64,000 nt of DNA, taken from NCBI GenBank assembly GCA_025210525.1, contig JAOARP010000053.1:62001-126000 (forward strand). The letters run 5' to 3'. Origin of the DNA: Marinisporobacter sp. (GTDB taxonomy: Bacteria > Bacillota > Clostridia > Peptostreptococcales > Thermotaleaceae). Made by a program: the position numbers and the translations under genes. Below are positions 62,791-64,000 of the stretch, one piece after another (the stretch's first letter is position 1; each line of letters starts with the position of its first letter). The notes beneath the pieces are model-generated. The model was not told the origin of the DNA and searched no databases. It was given only the letters and a program-made list of their open reading frames with translations.

Positions 62791-62806
62791 TTTTTCACGT
62801 GAAACT
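62791..62806. promoter_or_regulatory. parS-like ParB/Spo0J binding site
   Basis: The 16-mer TTTTTCACGTGAAACT matches the Bacillus parS consensus TGTTTCACGTGAAACA at 14 of 16 positions, with the full TTTCACGTGAAAC core. It sits between two convergent transcription units. Confidence 0.6.
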
Positions 62807-64000
62807 TTATATAGGTAAAGAAAAATAAACGGTAGTTCCTATATCAATTGTACTTTCTATCCATATCTCTCCTCCATGAGCCAGGATGATTTGTTTACAG
62901 ATAGCTAGACCTAATCCTGTACCGCCACGCTTTTTTGTTCTAGCTTTTTCACCTGTGAAAAAGTGATCAAAAACAGAAGGAATATGTTCCGATGGAATGC
63001 CACTGCCGTTATCTTTTATGGAAACAATTAGAGAATTATTTTCAAGAAATATGGATATTTCAATGATTCCATCGTGGGTGATATACTTTTTAGCATTCCC
63101 AATAATATTTAATAAAACTTGAGTAATTCTTTTTCTATCACAGTTAATTTGAACAGATGGAATAGGATCATTTACTTTAAAAGTAATAGGAAGATCTTTA
63201 AATTCTAGTTCAAAAGGGGTGAACATTTCTTTAAAGATTTTTTCACTATCTTCTATAACAAAATCCATTGGGAATTTACCAACTTCAAGCTGAGAGAGAC
63301 AAAATAAATCTTGGATCCTTTGGTCTAATTCATTTGTTTTATTTTTGATAACGGATAAATAACGATCTTGTTTTTCTTTATTTGTAGCAAGTCCTTTTTC
63401 TAATGCTTCTACATAGCTTTTAATAGAGGTAATGGGGGTTCGCAAATCGTGAGAAATACAAGCAAATAACTCTTTTCTGGATTGCTCATATTTTTCCTTT
63501 TCTTCAGCAGCTTCCCTTAATTGGATTCTCATACTGTCAAAAGTTTTACAAAATTTTGCTATTTCATTTTTCCCATCATATTCTACCTTCCTATTAAATA
63601 TCCCTTTTGCAATTTCTTCTGATGATAAAATCAAAGTTTTTATAGGCTCTGATATTCCCTTAGAAATTTTGATGGAGAAAAATAATATGAGTCCTATTAA
63701 AATTAAAAAAGAAAAAATTAATATGAATAATGTAATGCTGAAGTATTTTTTAAAATATGACTCTACATTTATTTTCATGGTAATGAGTGCAGTACCTACT
63801 AGTTGATCACCAATAAATATTTCTTCAGCGGTTTTATAATTAGAGTCTTCATCAAAGGATTGAATAGTTTTTTTATCAATAATAATATTTTTAGAAAGAG
63901 CTTCTTGATCTAAAGCATCGAATAAAAGTTTTCCTTTAGGATCTACTATTTGAACATTAGATACGTATTTTTGATTTTTATAGAGCACTTTTTGGTAAAA
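62807..64000 (-). CDS. Sensor histidine kinase (5' end outside window)
   Basis: The frame is open to the window edge, so at least 397 residues. An extracytoplasmic sensor part is followed by a membrane segment (FSITLFILIFSFLILIGLIL), a HAMP domain, a phospho-accepting H-box (CISHDLRTPITSIKSY) and an ATPase domain with an N box (NIIGNAKKYI), a G1 box (VSIKDNGSGIP) and GGTGLGLAICKQI. All catalytic boxes are intact. A second upstream membrane segment and the response regulator gene are presumably beyond the edge. Confidence 0.92.
   Translation of the reverse strand, partial: FYQKVLYKNQKYVSNVQIVDPKGKLLFDALDQEALSKNIIIDKKTIQSFDEDSNYKTAEEIFIGDQLVGTALITMKINVESYFKKYFSITLFILIFSFLILIGLILFFSIKISKGISEPIKTLILSSEEIAKGIFNRKVEYDGKNEIAKFCKTFDSMRIQLREAAEEKEKYEQSRKELFACISHDLRTPITSIKSYVEALEKGLATNKEKQDRYLSVIKNKTNELDQRIQDLFCLSQLEVGKFPMDFVIEDSEKIFKEMFTPFELEFKDLPITFKVNDPIPSVQINCDRKRITQVLLNIIGNAKKYITHDGIIEISIFLENNSLIVSIKDNGSGIPSEHIPSVFDHFFTGEKARTKKRGGTGLGLAICKQIILAHGGEIWIESTIDIGTTVYFSLPI

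Overview
The window is about 33% GC by eye. It carries strong AGGAGG-type ribosome binding sites, many TTG starts, T-box, PyrR and FMN leader RNAs, spore-coat-type domains and an apparent in-frame selenocysteine codon. Together these point to an anaerobic, spore-forming member of the Clostridia. I cannot name the genus from sequence alone. All starts given below were re-chosen from ribosome binding sites where the longest frame looked too long.

Region 1 (1-13401) is housekeeping. It holds the edge of an FMN-riboswitch-controlled ribB and a DeoR regulator. A PyrR attenuator precedes carAB. An M24 peptidase and a serine-type T-box leader with serA follow. Then come a Cys-rich small protein, an M1 peptidase lipoprotein, a D,D-carboxypeptidase, a small selenoprotein interrupted by an in-frame TGA with a downstream hairpin, and tRNA-Arg(CCU).

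Region 2 (13356 to about 23610) is an accessory region built on that tRNA. The 3' half of the tRNA plus about 150 bp of flank is repeated at 20782 and 23422, so at least two integrated elements sit in tandem. Element A (about 7.4 kb) is a defence island. It encodes a pair of membrane proteins with histone-fold-like N-termini (the second carries HEPN-like and TIR-like domains), an XRE/ImmA-IrrE metallopeptidase with a partner protein, an acidic protein, and a RloA/RloB (AbiL-like) pair. Element B (about 2.6 kb) keeps only an integrase stub, a PHP hydrolase and a metallo-beta-lactamase-fold hydrolase. A third left end begins at 23422 and precedes a small membrane protein and an extra YidC-like insertase. 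No fourth attachment copy was seen.

Region 3 (24780-40260) holds transcription factors, transport and one unusual ATPase. It contains an AraC/GyrI regulator, a C45-type hydrolase and an esterase with an elaborate leader. A MerR regulator faces a MATE-RND-MFP efflux operon across a textbook 19-bp-spacer MerR promoter. A CGGC protein and a YfcC transporter follow. An 861-residue protein with an AAA+ core and a C-terminal RyR domain is followed by a 35-residue Cys/Lys mini-protein.

Region 4 (40260-64000) begins with a histidine-kinase stub and a multicopper oxidase fused to a SPOCS (DUF3794) spore-coat domain. Next are an ECF sigma factor with a DUF4179 anti-sigma, a DUF1835 protein, a PucR regulator, a DMT exporter and a RelA/SpoT-domain protein. 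A two-component pair and an MFS transporter follow. A 1340-residue surface protein with four 246-bp tandem repeats is flanked by fragments of one duplicated gene. Last come a PAS-GGDEF-EAL protein, a HutD-like protein, a NUDIX hydrolase, a parS-like site and a histidine kinase running off the end.

The best candidate for an undescribed system is the histone-fold/TM plus histone-fold/TM/HEPN/TIR pair at 13772-15399. The AAA-RyR protein at 37399 and the selenoprotein at 12989 come next.
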